This document shows positions 63,214-64,000 of a stretch of 64,000 nucleotides of DNA, piece after piece (within the stretch, counting starts at the first letter, position 1; each line of letters starts with the position of its first letter). The position numbers were made by a program, and so were the translations under genes. The notes under the pieces were generated by a model. It did no database searches, was not told where the DNA came from, and saw only the letters and a list, made by a program, of their open reading frames with translations. The stretch is from assembly GCA_016214955.1 (NCBI GenBank), contig JACRMN010000021.1, forward strand, positions 1 to 64,000. Reading direction: 5' to 3'. Source of the DNA: Deltaproteobacteria bacterium. Its GTDB lineage: Bacteria > Myxococcota > Myxococcia > Myxococcales > Anaeromyxobacteraceae.

Positions 63214-64000
63214 ATGAGCGATCCCCTCTCCGCCGGCGTCGCGTGGCTCTCCGGGCAGGCCGCGCCCATGGCGCACCTGCTGGAGCTGCTGGTCCGCCAG
63301 AACAGCTTCACGCGCAACCCCCAGGGCGTGAACGCGGTGGCCGACCTCGTGGCCGCGGAGCTGGCGAGGCTGGGCCTGGCGGTGGAGCGCATCCCGGGCG
63401 CCCGCTTCGGCGACCACCTGGCCTTCGCCGGGCCGGCGGCCGGCGCGCCCGCCTTCCTGGTGGGCCACCTCGACACCGTCTTCCCGCCTGGCCAGTTCGA
63501 GGGCTGGGAGAGCGACGGCCGGGTGGCCCGCGGGCCGGGCGTCTTCGACATGAAGGGCGGCGCGGTGGTGATGCTCTTCGGCCTGGCCGCGCTCGGCGAG
63601 GCCGGGCTCCTCGGGCGGGTGGCGGTGCGCGGGATGCTGGTCTCCGACGAGGAGGTCGGGTCCCCCGAGTCGCAGCCGCTCCTGCGGGCCCGCGCCGCCG
63701 GCGCCGCCTGCGCGCTGGTGCTGGAGTCGGGGCGCGAGGGGGACCGCATCGTCACCGCGCGCAAGGGCGTGGCCGCGGTGCGGGCCGAGGCCAGCGGCGT
63801 CGCCGCCCACGCCGGCAACGACCATGCCCGCGGCAGGAACGCCGTCTGGGCGCTCTGCCGCTTCGTGGACCGGGCCCAGGGGCTCACGGACCACGGGCGC
63901 GGACTCACGGTGAACGTGGGCGTCTTCCAGGGCGGCACCACCAAGAACACCGTGCCCGACAGGGCTTACGCGGAGGTGGACCTGCGCTTCGCCACCCCGG
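63214..64000 (+). CDS. M20 family metallopeptidase, 5' part
   Basis: First 262 codons; the gene runs off the right edge. Zinc-site motifs are GHLDTVF (84-90: His85, Asp87), GPGVFDMKGG (Asp112) and SDEEVGS with the catalytic and zinc Glu147/Glu148. The next segment, ARKGVAAVRAEASGVAAHAGNDHARGRNAVWALCRFV, matches the dimerisation domain of carboxypeptidase G2/ArgE-DapE relatives. Likely a glutamate carboxypeptidase-like or deacylase enzyme; C-terminal ligands are outside the window. Confidence 0.88.
   Translation, partial: MSDPLSAGVAWLSGQAAPMAHLLELLVRQNSFTRNPQGVNAVADLVAAELARLGLAVERIPGARFGDHLAFAGPAAGAPAFLVGHLDTVFPPGQFEGWESDGRVARGPGVFDMKGGAVVMLFGLAALGEAGLLGRVAVRGMLVSDEEVGSPESQPLLRARAAGAACALVLESGREGDRIVTARKGVAAVRAEASGVAAHAGNDHARGRNAVWALCRFVDRAQGLTDHGRGLTVNVGVFQGGTTKNTVPDRAYAEVDLRFATP

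Overview
The window is very GC-rich, densely coded chromosomal DNA from a Gram-negative bacterium: there are outer-membrane porins, periplasmic binding proteins with Sec or Tat signals, and a probable TonB-type protein. Base composition, frequent GTG/TTG starts, chains of ATGA/GTGA gene overlaps and the gene content fit Myxococcota, possibly an Anaeromyxobacter relative. That assignment is inference; no rRNA or other marker lies in the window. I saw no tRNA, rRNA, CRISPR array, transposase or phage gene. Both edge genes (TonB-like at the left, M20 peptidase at the right) are cut.

Region 1 (1-10206, mostly minus strand) is a tightly packed aromatic amino acid operon: dtd, a HIT protein, an SDF-family carrier, aroH, tyrA, aroA, aroE, aroC, aroK, aroB, aroQ and a glycosyltransferase. 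It supplies every step from 3-dehydroquinate synthesis to chorismate, then chorismate mutase and prephenate dehydrogenase. DAHP synthase is elsewhere. Region 2 (10311-11955) holds an arginine N-succinyltransferase-like gene and an ICMT-like membrane methyltransferase.

Region 3 (12019-21945) is a four-carbon acid-sugar (tetronate) locus. A divergent promoter region with a clear palindrome separates a minus-strand operon (ABC ATPase, Tat-exported binding protein, two permeases, denD) from a plus-strand operon (FadR-type regulator, ltnD, otnK, otnC, otnI). The two dehydrogenases feed one route: 2-oxo-tetronate to 3-oxo-tetronate, phosphorylation, then decarboxylation to DHAP. Next come an aldo/keto reductase and two outer-membrane porins, each porin followed by a strong terminator.

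Region 4 (26520-40760) is a nitrogen/carbon scavenging block. A five-gene Liv-type amino acid importer on the plus strand meets a minus-strand cluster head-on. That cluster encodes pxpA, a small biotin carrier, a biotin carboxylase, pxpB, pxpC, a sugar-type ABC importer, a GabT-like aminotransferase and RidA. PxpB and PxpC resemble the carboxyltransferase part of urea carboxylase, so with the carrier and carboxylase beside them the set looks like a split biotin-dependent amide/lactam carboxylase coupled to a LamB-type protein. With GabT downstream, ring opening of 5-oxoproline or of a GABA-type lactam is a reasonable hypothesis. This is the most interesting system in the window.

Region 5 (41354-51141, minus strand) encodes a benzoate-CoA-ligase-family enzyme, a PaaK-like protein with a degenerate nucleotide loop, and a second Liv-type importer with a 647-residue acyl-CoA synthetase gene inside its operon. 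This looks like uptake and CoA activation of aromatic or other carboxylic acids. A REP-like palindromic element interrupts this operon.

Region 6 (51308-64000) is more ordinary: argB and argC, a small secreted protein, lhgO, an M16 protease, the agmatine-to-putrescine pair aguB-aguA, an SRPBCC protein, a cardiolipin-synthase-type phospholipase D, a citrate-lyase-beta-like lyase and the start of an M20 peptidase.

A recurring theme is that three of the four ABC operons carry a strong stem-loop immediately 3' of the binding-protein gene, as expected if binding-protein mRNA is stabilised relative to the rest of the transcript.
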